From positions 1,612,001 to 1,676,000 of the forward strand of contig NZ_VFOL01000001.1 of assembly GCF_006716065.1 (NCBI RefSeq): 64,000 bases of DNA, read 5' to 3'. Positions 33,864 to 42,299 of the stretch are shown one piece after another. Source of the DNA: Salinispora arenicola (lineage in GTDB: Bacteria; Actinomycetota; Actinomycetes; Mycobacteriales; Micromonosporaceae). The notes under the pieces were generated by a model. It did not search any database. It worked only from the letters and a program-made list of their open reading frames with translations, and had not been told where the DNA came from. The translations under genes were made by a program, and so were the position numbers. The first letter of the stretch is position 1, and each line of letters opens with the position of its first letter.

Positions 33864-34086
33864 CTGGTTCGGCGCTCCCCCGGGGACGTGGTTTCCACGG
33901 GAAAGTGGCTCCCACGGGGAAGTGGCCGAGGCAAGAGGGAACCCGGTGTGAGTCCGGGACTGCCCCGCAGCGGTGAGTGGGAACGACCGCCGTCACAGGC
34001 ACTGGGTTCATCGAGACCTGGGAAGCGACGGCCAGTAGGCGACCGGGTCTCCCGGGCGCGCCCGCGAGTCCGAAGACCTGCCAGCG
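33864..34086 (+). ncRNA. Adenosylcobalamin (B12) riboswitch
   Basis: The 5' leader of the ribonucleotide reductase operon shows the conserved cobalamin-riboswitch blocks in order: AGAGGGAACCCGGTG-TGAG-TCCGGG-ACTGCCCCGCAGCGGT (33929-33974), GGGAACGACCGCCGTCAC, CACTGGG, then CTGGGAAGCGACGGCCAGTAGG and CGCGAGTCCGAAGACCTGCC (34064-34083). It lies 146 bp before nrdA. In Streptomyces the nrdABS operon is known to be repressed by AdoCbl through such an element, so that class I reductase is used only when the B12-dependent class II enzyme is not. Confidence 0.93.
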
Positions 34087-34087
34087 C

Positions 34088-34108
34088 GCCGCACGCGCCG
34101 CGTGCGGC
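34088..34108 (+). terminator. Hairpin downstream of the B12 riboswitch, probable expression platform
   Basis: GCCGCACGC-gcc-GCGTGCGGC is a perfect 9-bp stem with a 3-base loop immediately 3' of the last conserved riboswitch block. There is no U-tract, as usual for high-GC actinomycetes. It lies 124 bp before nrdA, so control by premature termination is more likely than direct occlusion of the ribosome site. Confidence 0.6.
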
Positions 34109-34231
34109 GGTCGGAGGCCGCGCGGGACGGCCGACGCCACCAGCCGGCGGGTGCCGACCGCCCCACCGGCGCGCGACTGTGGCGTCCCCCGCGCGTTCGT
34201 CGATCTCGTCGACAGGGCGGAGGAGGGGGAC

Positions 34232-36697
34232 ATGACGGCGACGCGGGAACGCGCCACACCCGGTCAGGCCGGGCAGGAGCAGCGTCGACAGGTGATGGAG
34301 GTCCGCAAGCGCAACGGCGACACCGAGCCGGTGGACGTCAACAAGATCGTCAAAGCGGTGGAGCGTTGGGTCGCCGACCTGGACGAGGTGGACCCGCTGC
34401 GGGTGGCGACCAAGACCATCAGCGGCCTGTACGACGGGGCGACGACGGCCGAGCTGGACCGGCTGTCGATCCAGACGGCGGCGGAGTTGATCGGCGAGGA
34501 GCCGCAGTACTCGAAGCTGGCGGCGCGGCTGCTGGCCGCCTACGTGGACAAGGAGGTCCGTGGGCAGCAGGTGGCCAGCTTCAGCCAGTCCATCCGGTAC
34601 GCCCACGGTCTCGGCCTGATCAGCGACGATACCGCCGCCTTCGTGTCCCGCAACGCGCGCAAGCTGGACGACGCGGTGGACCCGGCCGGCGATCTGCGGT
34701 TCGAGTACTTCGGGCTGCGTACCGTCGCGGACCGGTACCTGCTGCGGCATCCGCAGTCGCGGCTGGTGGTGGAGACCCCGCAGTACTGGCTGCTGCGGGT
34801 GGCCTGCGGGCTGTCGCGGACACCGGCCGAGGCGATCGGGTTCTACCAGCTGATGTCGTCGCTGGCGTACCTGCCCAGTTCGCCGACGCTGTTCAACTCC
34901 GGCACCCGGCACACCCAGATGTCCTCGTGCTTCCTGGTCGACTCGCCCCGCGACGAGTTGGACTCCATCTACCAGCGCTACCACCAGGTCGCGAAACTGT
35001 CGAAGTTCTCCGGTGGCATCGGCATCTCCTGGTCCCGGGTACGCGGCCGGGGTGCGCTGATCCGGGGGACGAACGGCCGGTCGAACGGCATCGTGCCGTT
35101 CCTCAAGACCCTCGACGCCGGGGTCGCCGCAGTCAACCAGGGGGGCCGGCGCAAGGGCGCGGCCTGCGTCTACCTGGAGCCCTGGCACCCCGACATCGAG
35201 GAGTTCCTGGAACTGCGGGACAACACCGGCGAGGACGCCCGACGGACGCACAACCTGAATCTGGCCAACTGGCTACCGGACGAGTTCATGCGCCGGGTCG
35301 AGGCGGACGGCGACTGGTCACTGATCGACCCGTCCGACGCCCCGGAACTGCCCGACCTGTACGGCGACGAGTTCGACGCCGCCTACCGGGTCGCGGAGAA
35401 GAAGGCCGTCCGCACGGTCAAGGCCCGGGACCTGTACGGGCGGATGATGCGCACCCTGGCGCAGACCGGCAACGGGTGGATGACGTTCAAGGACCGGTCG
35501 AACACGCTGTCCAACCAGACCGGGCAGCCCGCCAACACGATCCACCTGTCGAACCTGTGCACCGAGATCCTTGAGGTCAACAACGACACCGAGACCGCGG
35601 TGTGCAACCTGGGCTCGGTCAACCTCGGCGCCCATGTCACCGTCGACGGGGTCGACTGGGAGAGGCTGCGGGCCACCGTCCGTACCGCGGTGGTGTTCCT
35701 CGACCGCGTGATCGACATCAACTACTACCCGGCCGAGCAGGCGGCGGCGTCCAACCCGCGCTGGCGGCCGGTCGGGCTCGGGCTGATGGGGCTACAGGAC
35801 GCGTTCTTCACGCTGCGGCTGCCGTTCGACTCGGCCGAGGCGAGCGAACTGTCCACCCGGGTACAGGAGGAGATCTTCCTGACCGCGTTGGAAACCTCCG
35901 CCGGGCTCGCCGAGCGGTTCGGACCGCATCCCGCGTACGCCGAGACCCGCGCGGCCCGGGGCGACCTGTACCCGGACCTGTGGGGTGCCACGCCGACCCA
36001 GACGCGACGGTGGGCCGGGCTGAAGGCGCGGATCGCTGAGCACGGTCTGCGCAACTCGCTGCTGGTGGCGATCGCCCCGACCGCGACGATCGCCTCGATC
36101 GCCGGCTGCTACGAGTGCATCGAGCCGCAGGTGTCCAACCTGTTCAAGCGCGAGACCATGTCCGGCGAGTTCCTCCAGGTCAACACCTACCTGGTCGGTG
36201 AGCTGAAGGCACGCGGGTTGTGGACGGCGCAGATCCGGGACCAGATCAGGCGCGCGGAGGGGTCGGTGCAGGGCCTCGGCGAGTTGCCCGCCGAGGTGCG
36301 GGAACTGTTCCGGACGGCGTGGGAGCTTCCGCAGCGCGCGCTGATCGACCTGGCTGCCGCCCGCGCCCCGTACATCGACCAGTCACAGTCGCTGAACCTG
36401 TTCCTGGCCGCGCCGACGATCGGCAAGCTCTCCTCGATGTACCTGTACGCCTGGAAGTCCGGGCTGAAAACCACCTACTACCTGCGGTCCCGTCCCGCGA
36501 CGCGGATCCAGCAGGCCACGGTCGCCGTCACGCCGACAGTCCCGCCGGGCGTCGCCGACGCGTCGTCGGCCCAGGCGGGTGTCGCTCCCGGACTGCCGGG
36601 TGCCACCGCGTCGTCGGCCCCCGGTGTCGCCGGGACCGACGCCGAGGCGCTGGCCTGCTCCCTGGAAAACCCCGAAAGCTGCGAGGCCTGCCAATGA
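34232..36697 (+). CDS. nrdA: Class I ribonucleotide reductase large (alpha) subunit
   Basis: ATG 34232 has GGAGGAGGGG just upstream and gives 821 residues; the open frame extends into the riboswitch but that part is not coding. An N-terminal ATP cone (about 17-105: VRKRNGDTEPVDVNKIVKAVERW) provides overall activity control. Catalytic features: CFLVDS (active-site Cys of the redox pair), NLCTEI with the Asn/Cys/Glu trio, CNLGSVN (partner Cys) and the tyrosine pair in YLYAWKSGLKTTYYLR. The C-terminal ENPESCEACQ provides the thiol relay, after an unusually Ala/Pro-rich linker (about 750-800). It reduces NDPs to dNDPs with NrdB. Stop and nrdB start overlap (ATGA). Confidence 0.97.
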   Translation: MTATRERATPGQAGQEQRRQVMEVRKRNGDTEPVDVNKIVKAVERWVADLDEVDPLRVATKTISGLYDGATTAELDRLSIQTAAELIGEEPQYSKLAARLLAAYVDKEVRGQQVASFSQSIRYAHGLGLISDDTAAFVSRNARKLDDAVDPAGDLRFEYFGLRTVADRYLLRHPQSRLVVETPQYWLLRVACGLSRTPAEAIGFYQLMSSLAYLPSSPTLFNSGTRHTQMSSCFLVDSPRDELDSIYQRYHQVAKLSKFSGGIGISWSRVRGRGALIRGTNGRSNGIVPFLKTLDAGVAAVNQGGRRKGAACVYLEPWHPDIEEFLELRDNTGEDARRTHNLNLANWLPDEFMRRVEADGDWSLIDPSDAPELPDLYGDEFDAAYRVAEKKAVRTVKARDLYGRMMRTLAQTGNGWMTFKDRSNTLSNQTGQPANTIHLSNLCTEILEVNNDTETAVCNLGSVNLGAHVTVDGVDWERLRATVRTAVVFLDRVIDINYYPAEQAAASNPRWRPVGLGLMGLQDAFFTLRLPFDSAEASELSTRVQEEIFLTALETSAGLAERFGPHPAYAETRAARGDLYPDLWGATPTQTRRWAGLKARIAEHGLRNSLLVAIAPTATIASIAGCYECIEPQVSNLFKRETMSGEFLQVNTYLVGELKARGLWTAQIRDQIRRAEGSVQGLGELPAEVRELFRTAWELPQRALIDLAAARAPYIDQSQSLNLFLAAPTIGKLSSMYLYAWKSGLKTTYYLRSRPATRIQQATVAVTPTVPPGVADASSAQAGVAPGLPGATASSAPGVAGTDAEALACSLENPESCEACQ

Positions 36698-37746
36698 TCA
36701 CCGACGCCGAGACCCGTACCGTGACCGCCGCGACCACTGGCGAGCGGCACATGCTGCTCGACCCGGGCATGGACCTGACCCTGCGCCCGATGCGATACCC
36801 GCACTTCTTCGACCGGTTCAAGGAGGCCATCAAGAACACCTGGACCGTCGAGGAGGTGGACCTGCACTCCGACCTCGCCGACCTGGCGAAACTGTCCCCC
36901 GCCGAGCGGCACCTGGTGTCCCGGCTGGTCGCGTTTTTCGCCACCGGCGACACGATCGTCGCCAACAATCTGGTGCTCAACCTCTACCAGCACGTCAACT
37001 CCCCGGAGGGCCGGCTCTATCTGTCCCGGCAGCTGTTCGAGGAAGCGGTGCACGTCCAGTTCTACCTGAACCTGCTCGACACGTACGTGCCGGACGAGAA
37101 GGAGCGGTTCGCGGCGTTCGCGGCGGTGGAGAACATTCCCTCGATCGCCCGCAAGGCCGAGTTCTGCTTCCGGTGGATCGACTCGATCTTCGAGCTGCGT
37201 GAGCTGCGGACCCGAGGGGACCGGCGGGCGTTCCTGCTCAACCTGATCTGCTTCGCCGCCTGCATCGAGGGCCTGTTCTTCTACGGCGCCTTCGCCTACG
37301 TCTACTTCCTCCGCTCCCGGGGCCTGCTCAACGGTCTCGCGTCGGGCACCAACTGGGTGTTCCGCGACGAATCCATGCACATGGCCTTTGCCTTCGACGT
37401 GGTGGACACCATCCGCGCCGAAGAGCCGGACCTGTTCGACGCCGACCTGGAGCGGCAGATCAAGGACATGGTGACGGAGGCGGTCGACTGTGAGGCCCAG
37501 TTCGCCGAGGACCTGCTCGAGCAGGGGGTGTCCGGGCTGTCCCTGGCCGACATGCGCGAATACCTCCAGCACGTCGCGGACCGGCGGCTGGTCACGCTCG
37601 GGATCGCGCCGATCTACGGCAGCCAGAACCCGTTCGCGTTCATGGAGTTGCAGGACGTACAGGAGCTGTCGAACTTCTTCGAGCGGCGGGTGTCGGCGTA
37701 TCAGGTAGGCGTCAGCGGGAGCGTCACCTTCGACGACGACTTCTGA
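36694..37746 (+). CDS. nrdB: Class I ribonucleotide reductase small (beta) subunit
   Basis: ATG 36694 overlaps the nrdA stop; 350 residues. Diiron and radical residues can be followed: LHSDLADLAKL (first Asp), EEAVHVQFY (Glu, His and the radical Tyr four residues on), then RDESMHMAF (Glu and His of the second half). The presence of the Tyr supports a tyrosyl-radical class Ia-type enzyme. The acidic end (SVTFDDDF) is the expected docking tail for NrdA. The nrdS-like regulator that follows nrdB in Streptomyces is not present here. Confidence 0.97.
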   Translation: MITDAETRTVTAATTGERHMLLDPGMDLTLRPMRYPHFFDRFKEAIKNTWTVEEVDLHSDLADLAKLSPAERHLVSRLVAFFATGDTIVANNLVLNLYQHVNSPEGRLYLSRQLFEEAVHVQFYLNLLDTYVPDEKERFAAFAAVENIPSIARKAEFCFRWIDSIFELRELRTRGDRRAFLLNLICFAACIEGLFFYGAFAYVYFLRSRGLLNGLASGTNWVFRDESMHMAFAFDVVDTIRAEEPDLFDADLERQIKDMVTEAVDCEAQFAEDLLEQGVSGLSLADMREYLQHVADRRLVTLGIAPIYGSQNPFAFMELQDVQELSNFFERRVSAYQVGVSGSVTFDDDF

Positions 37747-38109
37747 CCACCGGCCGGAATGCCGGGCCTGAAGTGCCGTGCGTTCGGGCTTGACCTTGAC
37801 GCATCGTCAACCCTGCACGCTGTGTGTCATGTCAGATCCCCACATGGCAACTGGGCAGCCAGCCCGACGAGGCGTTCATCCGGCTGCTGGACACGTCTCC
37901 TACGCCGCTCACCCCGCCGTGTCCCGGCTGGGGGAACTGCTTGCCGAACGTGGCTGGACCGGGTGGAGCCGAGCCGAGAAGCGCAAGCCCTGAGCCGGTG
38001 TCGAACCCTCGCGGACGGTCACTCTGGATGACCGGTCGCGGCGATGGCCGTCACATCCATTGTGGTACCTCTCCGGTATGGTCCGTGGTCGCACGAGGGG
38101 GAGGTGCCG
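37747..38109. other. Gap after nrdB, no confident gene
   Basis: 360 bp. A short frame 37829-37993 (ending HPAVSRLGELLAERGWTGWSRAEKRKP) has a protein-like C-terminus and an ATG, but no clear ribosome site or recognised family; it might be a small protein or a remnant. A TATGGT hexamer near 38077 may be the -10 of the following cassette. Confidence 0.35.
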
Positions 38110-38424
38110 ATGCATCCCAGTCAGTTCGTGGTTGATGTGGATGCCCTGGAGAGCATCGGGGCGAAGGTCGCGGAGGCGGCCGGCACGTTACGGGAGTCGG
38201 TGAAGGCGGCCGGCGCCGGGTTGGCGCCGCCACCGCAGGCGGGTTCCGCGGCGACAGCCGCGGCGAAGGCGGCGGAAAGAGCGTGGCTCGCGGATCTACA
38301 CCGACTCACGGAGCAGGTGGACGGCTACGGGGCAAAGCTAACCGCGTCGGCGCACACCTATCTCGTCAGTGATCAGGCCAACGCGGAAAGGCTGCGACGC
38401 AGCGGGGCGGCGGCGCCCCGGTGA
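38110..38424 (+). CDS. WXG100/ESX-like small helical protein
   Basis: ATG 38110 is preceded by GAGGTG; 104 residues. The sequence is almost entirely helical, Ala-rich, with an N-terminal FVVDVDALESIGAKVAEAAGTLRESV and a second helix rich in Ala/Glu, consistent with the small ESX/type VII secretion-partner fold (DUF2580-like). It lacks a clear WxG turn (AWLADLHRL occurs instead), so the assignment is structural rather than by motif. It overlaps the next gene by 4 bp, which encodes a hydrolase of a kind often paired with ESX-like proteins. No ESX secretion machinery is seen in the window. Confidence 0.8.
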   Translation: MHPSQFVVDVDALESIGAKVAEAAGTLRESVKAAGAGLAPPPQAGSAATAAAKAAERAWLADLHRLTEQVDGYGAKLTASAHTYLVSDQANAERLRRSGAAAPR

Positions 38425-40082
38425 GCGGCATGACCCTGCGGGATCTGCTGGAATTCCACGCCGACCCGTGGCATACGTCCGCGCAGGTGTGGCATCGGCT
38501 CGCTCAGGGCATCGACGACACGGCGGAGCAGGTGATCCGCAGTACGCGCGATGTCGGTGACGCCTGGCCGGGCGGTGCCGGTTCGGCGGCAGCGGTGCGG
38601 AGGGCCACCGCGTTACGGGCTGAGGTGAGTAACGCGTACAACCCGGCGAAACGCATCGCGGACGCGATGGAGCACCACGCGTACGCGTTGTCAGGGCTGC
38701 GGCGGCAGGCGGAGGAGATCGTCGCCTCGGCGCGGCAGGCTGGCTATCATGTCGACCTGGCGACGGGGGTGACCACCGCGCCGCCCTCAGCGGACATGGC
38801 TGGCGGCCTGGATCGGTCCAGCCGGTCGACCGAATCGGTGCTCCAGCATCTGCTGACGGTGGTGGACCATGCCCGCGCGCAGGACGACGCGACAGCCAAC
38901 AGCATCTCCGTCAATGTGCCGTCGCCGGGGGCTGGCTTCGGGACCGGCCAACTCGACGGCGTTTCGCGCGCGGTGCTGGAGGCGCAGTCGGAGCGAAGCC
39001 CGGCCGAGATCCACGCGTGGTGGGAGTCGCTGACTCCGCTACAGCAAGAGCAGGTGTTGCGGGAGTTCCCGGAACTGGTCGGCCGGATGGACGGCATTCC
39101 GATCTCCGACCGGGATGTGGCCAACCGCAGCGTCCTAGAGCGCGAACGCAGTCTGTTCCAGCAGCAGCTGAGCACGATCGAGGCCAGAGAAGATTTCCTG
39201 TGGAAAGTCCTCCAGCAGGGTCGTTTTTCAGAGGTCTACCCGGACGCCGAGGACCCGAGGACTGCATTGGAAAACGAGTTGAGGAAGCTCGCGTCCGAGC
39301 GGGTTGAGCTGCCCGGCAAGCTGCGTGGCATCGACGCGATCAGCACCCGGCTGCATGACTCGAGCCTGCCTGAGGCATACCTGATCGGGTTCTCCAGCCA
39401 CGGTGACGGCCGAGCGATCGTCTCGGTCGGTGACCCGGACACCGCCGACAACGTGCTCACCTACGTACCCGGCACCGGCGAGCACCTGTCCAAGGTCGGT
39501 GCCGGCCTACAACGCACGGACGACATGGCCGAGGACACTGCCTGGGAGGCCCCAGACAAGAAGACCTCGGTCGTCTACTGGTATGGCTATGACGCCCCGG
39601 ACAAGATCTTTCCCGATGCCGGCTTGGACTCCTATGCCGAGGGCGGCGGCCCGGTCCTCGACACGTTCCAGGCCGGGCTGCGTGCCACCCACGACGGCGG
39701 CATCCCGTCGCACAACACCGTTCTCGGCCACAGTTACGGCTCCACCGTCATCGGTCACGCCGCTCAGGGGCTCGGCTTCGACGCGGACGCCGTGGTGTTC
39801 GTCGGTTCACCCGGTGTCGACGTCAACCACGCTTCAGAGCTGACCGGTGTGCGTCCCGACCAGGTCTGGGCAACCACGGCGGAGCACGACATCATCCGTC
39901 GGGTGCCCAACTGGGATGTCGTGCACGGCAACGACCCCAGCGCGGCCGACTTCGGGGCACGGGTCTTCGCCAGTGCCCCCGGAAACCCCGACGACGAAGC
40001 GGCCACCCATTCCGCCTACTGGAATCCGAACAACATTGCGCGCAAGAACATCGCGTTGATCGCCACAGGCCAACTCGGATGA
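38421..40082 (+). CDS. DUF1023-type alpha/beta hydrolase with ESX-like N-terminus
   Basis: 553 residues from GTG 38421 (overlapping the preceding stop). The first 120 residues are an Ala-rich helical region with a Trp-x-Gly turn (DAWPGGAG), like an ESX-secreted protein. A linker follows, then WWESLTPLQQEQVLREFPELVGRMDGIP, a hallmark of PF06259 (DUF1023) proteins. The hydrolase core has YWYGYDAP, the nucleophile elbow GHSYGS near residue 437, FVGSPGVDV, and a final His region EAATHSAYW. The N-terminal helix-hairpin and its small partner suggest type VII-related export; the substrate (ester or lipid) is unknown. Confidence 0.9.
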   Translation: MSGMTLRDLLEFHADPWHTSAQVWHRLAQGIDDTAEQVIRSTRDVGDAWPGGAGSAAAVRRATALRAEVSNAYNPAKRIADAMEHHAYALSGLRRQAEEIVASARQAGYHVDLATGVTTAPPSADMAGGLDRSSRSTESVLQHLLTVVDHARAQDDATANSISVNVPSPGAGFGTGQLDGVSRAVLEAQSERSPAEIHAWWESLTPLQQEQVLREFPELVGRMDGIPISDRDVANRSVLERERSLFQQQLSTIEAREDFLWKVLQQGRFSEVYPDAEDPRTALENELRKLASERVELPGKLRGIDAISTRLHDSSLPEAYLIGFSSHGDGRAIVSVGDPDTADNVLTYVPGTGEHLSKVGAGLQRTDDMAEDTAWEAPDKKTSVVYWYGYDAPDKIFPDAGLDSYAEGGGPVLDTFQAGLRATHDGGIPSHNTVLGHSYGSTVIGHAAQGLGFDADAVVFVGSPGVDVNHASELTGVRPDQVWATTAEHDIIRRVPNWDVVHGNDPSAADFGARVFASAPGNPDDEAATHSAYWNPNNIARKNIALIATGQLG

Positions 40083-40612
40083 GGTGCATCGACATGGCAC
40101 GTCAGCGTGCAGGTACCGCGCTAGTCGCGGCTATGGTGATCATGCTGGCGGTGGCGGGCTGTATGGGAAAGGACAAGGCGTTGCAACCTACCGAGACTAG
40201 CGCCCAAGCCACCCAACGAGTCGACAAGCTCTGGGAGGAGGCATTCGCTCAATTGCCCTCCGGCGTCAACACCGAGAGAAATCTTAGTTTGGATGCTCTC
40301 TCATGCGATGCCCCGACCGATGGCGGTCCCGATGGCAGGATATTCGTAGAACGACGAGCGCAGGTTGTCGCACCTGCCTCCAGCTCCTGGTCGGTGACTG
40401 AGGTCCTGCCGACGTTTTCGGCGTTCTGGCAGCGGAAGGGCTACAAGGTAATCACCGATGACCACATCGTCAATGAGCACCGCTATACCGTTCAAACCGG
40501 CGATGGCTATCAGTTGATGATCAGAACCTATGATCGCGGTGACCGTTATGACGTCTACGTCGGAGTTAACTCACCCTGTGTCTGGGAGTTCGGGACGCCT
40601 GACCCGCAGTAG
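40079..40612 (+). CDS. Exported lipoprotein of the ESX-like cassette
   Basis: ATG 40079 overlaps the hydrolase stop (ATGA); an alternative ATG at 40094 has GAGGTG in front. Either start leads into GTALVAAMVIMLAVAGC, a lipoprotein signal with the lipobox Cys. The mature part (about 150 residues) has no family I recognise; it includes an LWEEAFAQLP helix and a C-terminal YDVYVGVNSPCVW strand with a Cys. Coupling to the hydrolase suggests it is an inhibitor, chaperone or immunity-like partner at the membrane, but that is inference. Confidence 0.85.
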   Translation: MRCIDMARQRAGTALVAAMVIMLAVAGCMGKDKALQPTETSAQATQRVDKLWEEAFAQLPSGVNTERNLSLDALSCDAPTDGGPDGRIFVERRAQVVAPASSSWSVTEVLPTFSAFWQRKGYKVITDDHIVNEHRYTVQTGDGYQLMIRTYDRGDRYDVYVGVNSPCVWEFGTPDPQ

Positions 40613-40705
40613 TAGCTGCGCGTCAGAGGACGGGTGCCGGCGACGGGGTCGCTGGCGGGTGACGGCTGTGTTGAGCAGCGGACTGCCCCGTTCAGACCCA
40701 GTAAG

Positions 40706-40734
40706 AAGGCCCGGCTCCGTGGGACCCGGGCCTT
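40706..40734 (-). terminator. Rho-independent-like hairpin, probably bidirectional
   Basis: AAGGCCCGG and CCGGGCCTT form a perfect 9-bp stem with an 11-base loop. It lies 12 bp past the DUF397 gene (reverse strand) and 93 bp past the lipoprotein gene, so it can serve both converging units. Confidence 0.8.
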
Positions 40735-40746
40735 CCTTGGTGCTGG

Positions 40747-40935
40747 TTAGTGCCGCTTGGCGAAGTCGACGAAGGCCTGCCACACCGTCGGGTTGAACTG
40801 GAGGGTGCCGCCGTCCCGGTCCTTGGTGTCGCGTACGAGCACAACGCTGGGCAGGTTGTCGGCTACCTCGACGCACGACCCGCCGTTGGTGCCGGACCGC
40901 GTTGATTTGTGCCACTGCGCACCAGTCATGTCCAT
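40747..40935 (-). CDS. DUF397 protein
   Basis: 62 residues with the family pattern WHKSTRSGTNGGSCVEVADNLPSVVLVRDTKDRDGGTLQF and ending AFVDFAKRH. DUF397 proteins accompany DUF5753-type XRE regulators in actinomycetes and are thought to modulate them. The start lies inside the 3' end of the upstream XRE gene (10-bp overlap), so the two are translated together. Confidence 0.95.
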   Translation of the reverse strand: MDMTGAQWHKSTRSGTNGGSCVEVADNLPSVVLVRDTKDRDGGTLQFNPTVWQAFVDFAKRH

Positions 40936-41735
40936 GTCTGCGCCGCCTTTTTGATCAGGTCGAGGGACTGCCTACGAGGGAGGGCCTCACCCCGGACCGC
41001 CTCCCACGTTCGCTGGAGGGTAGCAAGGTCATCGGCTCCGTTCACCACCTGCGCGCGCACCTGGTGATCGAGGTGGGTCACCATCGAACCGTCGCCCAGC
41101 GTGGCCAGGATGAAGCCGCCCTGCAATCCAGGGTAGATTCCGGCCTCCTCGGGCACCACGAGGATCTGCACGTGCGGTAGCTCTGCCATTTTCACCAGGT
41201 GAGCGACCTGCTCGGCCATTACACCCGGCTGGCCGACTACCTGCCTGCGGAGCACCATCACGTCGAGCACCGCCACGAGCGGCACCGCTGCCTCCCGAGT
41301 CAGGATGGCTTGCCGTGCGAGTCGCGATTTGACCCGTTGGTCGACGTCGGCAGGTGGGAGAATGTCCGTGGTGAACATGGCCCGCGCATAGGCTTCTGTC
41401 TGAAGAAGTCCGGGCACGAACGCGGGCTCGTACCAGCGAAGTAGTTTGGCTTGCTGCTCGTACTCGATCCACTCTCGCAACCAGTCCGGATCGAACTCGG
41501 ACAGCTCTCGGAGCATCCGGCCGAAGCGGCCGTCCTCGCCCTCCCGGAACGCGGGGTCGTAGGCCCGGTCGAGGGCCACCGCGTAGTCCGGCGTGAGCGA
41601 ACGCCCACCGGTTTCGACGGAGCTGACGTGCGACGCCGAGTAGCCGATGCTGCGCCCGAACTCCTCCTGACTGAGGCCCAGGGTCTGACGCAGTAGGCGA
41701 AGCTCCATCATCACGTAGTCCATGACACTGCCCAT
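40926..41735 (-). CDS. XRE-family regulator with DUF5753 domain
   Basis: 269 residues. ATG 41735 has GGGGAG 5 bp upstream. HTH_31-type helix-turn-helix at residues 12-65 (LRLLRQTLGLSQEEFGRSIGYSASHVSSVETG), then the DUF5753 effector part from about 85 (YEQQAKLLRWYEPAFVPGLLQTEAYARAMF ... VVPEEAGIYPGLQGGFILA). This is the common actinomycete regulator class linked to development and antibiotic control in Streptomyces (WhiJ-like). It pairs with the overlapping DUF397 gene. Confidence 0.95.
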   Translation of the reverse strand: MGSVMDYVMMELRLLRQTLGLSQEEFGRSIGYSASHVSSVETGGRSLTPDYAVALDRAYDPAFREGEDGRFGRMLRELSEFDPDWLREWIEYEQQAKLLRWYEPAFVPGLLQTEAYARAMFTTDILPPADVDQRVKSRLARQAILTREAAVPLVAVLDVMVLRRQVVGQPGVMAEQVAHLVKMAELPHVQILVVPEEAGIYPGLQGGFILATLGDGSMVTHLDHQVRAQVVNGADDLATLQRTWEAVRGEALPRRQSLDLIKKAAQTWT

Positions 41736-41919
41736 CGGCTCCCCACTTTCTGCTCAGATCTTCCGCGAGTCTCCTCATGGCTGCTCATCGCTGCTCAATC
41801 CGGTCCACGATCAGCTCAATCAGCGTGAGCAGGTATCGAACCAGGCCAGTCCTATCGAGACTGTCACGCAAGCGGACCTGTTCCTTGCTGAGCGTAGCTG
41901 GGATGGGTTCTGCCCGGGG

Positions 41920-41948
41920 CCCGCCCGCATCCGGTCGACGCGGGCGGG
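41920..41948 (+). terminator. 9-bp hairpin in the leader of the small-protein pair
   Basis: CCCGCCCGC and GCGGGCGGG form a perfect stem around an 11-base loop, followed by TCCTGTCC. It ends 17 bp before the ribosome site of the TTG-started gene at 41979, so it could be either a terminator of upstream transcription or a leader structure of that gene. Confidence 0.5.
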
Positions 41949-41978
41949 TCCTGTCCAACGACGTTGAGGAGGTAGCCC

Positions 41979-42299
41979 TTGAACATCCGCTGGTTCAGCC
42001 GCCGCCGGAGAAACAACCCGCCGACGCTGCCATACCCCACCAACGCACCGCACCGCGTAACCGGGTCACACCGAGCGAACACGCCACACCGGGCCACCAG
42101 GTCGGACCACGCGACCGGCCCACACCACACCACAGGCCCACGCCGAGTGAACACGTCACACGGGCCGGCGCCGCACCGGGCCCAGCCCAGAAACCTGCCC
42201 ACATGGATGATCCAACCAACCCTCGCCGACCCCCGACCAGGCCGCGCCGGCTGGCTCACCCCCGCCCAACAATGGCGAGCCAACGGAGGCCACTGGTGA
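41979..42299 (+). CDS. Small proline/histidine-rich actinomycete protein, TTG start
   Basis: TTG 41979 is chosen because GAGGAGG lies at 41966-41972, six bases before it. 106 residues, low-complexity Arg/Pro/His/Thr-rich centre and a compact end GWLTPAQQWRANGGHW. I recall a small conserved actinomycete protein with such a C-terminal PAQ-x-x-RANGGxW motif, encoded just before the next gene's family. No function known. It overlaps the next gene by GTGA. Confidence 0.72.
   Translation: MNIRWFSRRRRNNPPTLPYPTNAPHRVTGSHRANTPHRATRSDHATGPHHTTGPRRVNTSHGPAPHRAQPRNLPTWMIQPTLADPRPGRAGWLTPAQQWRANGGHW

Noticed and set aside
33977..34231. N-terminal extension of NrdA
   Set aside because: It would translate the cobalamin riboswitch; the ATG at 34232 has a strong ribosome site and starts just before the ATP cone.
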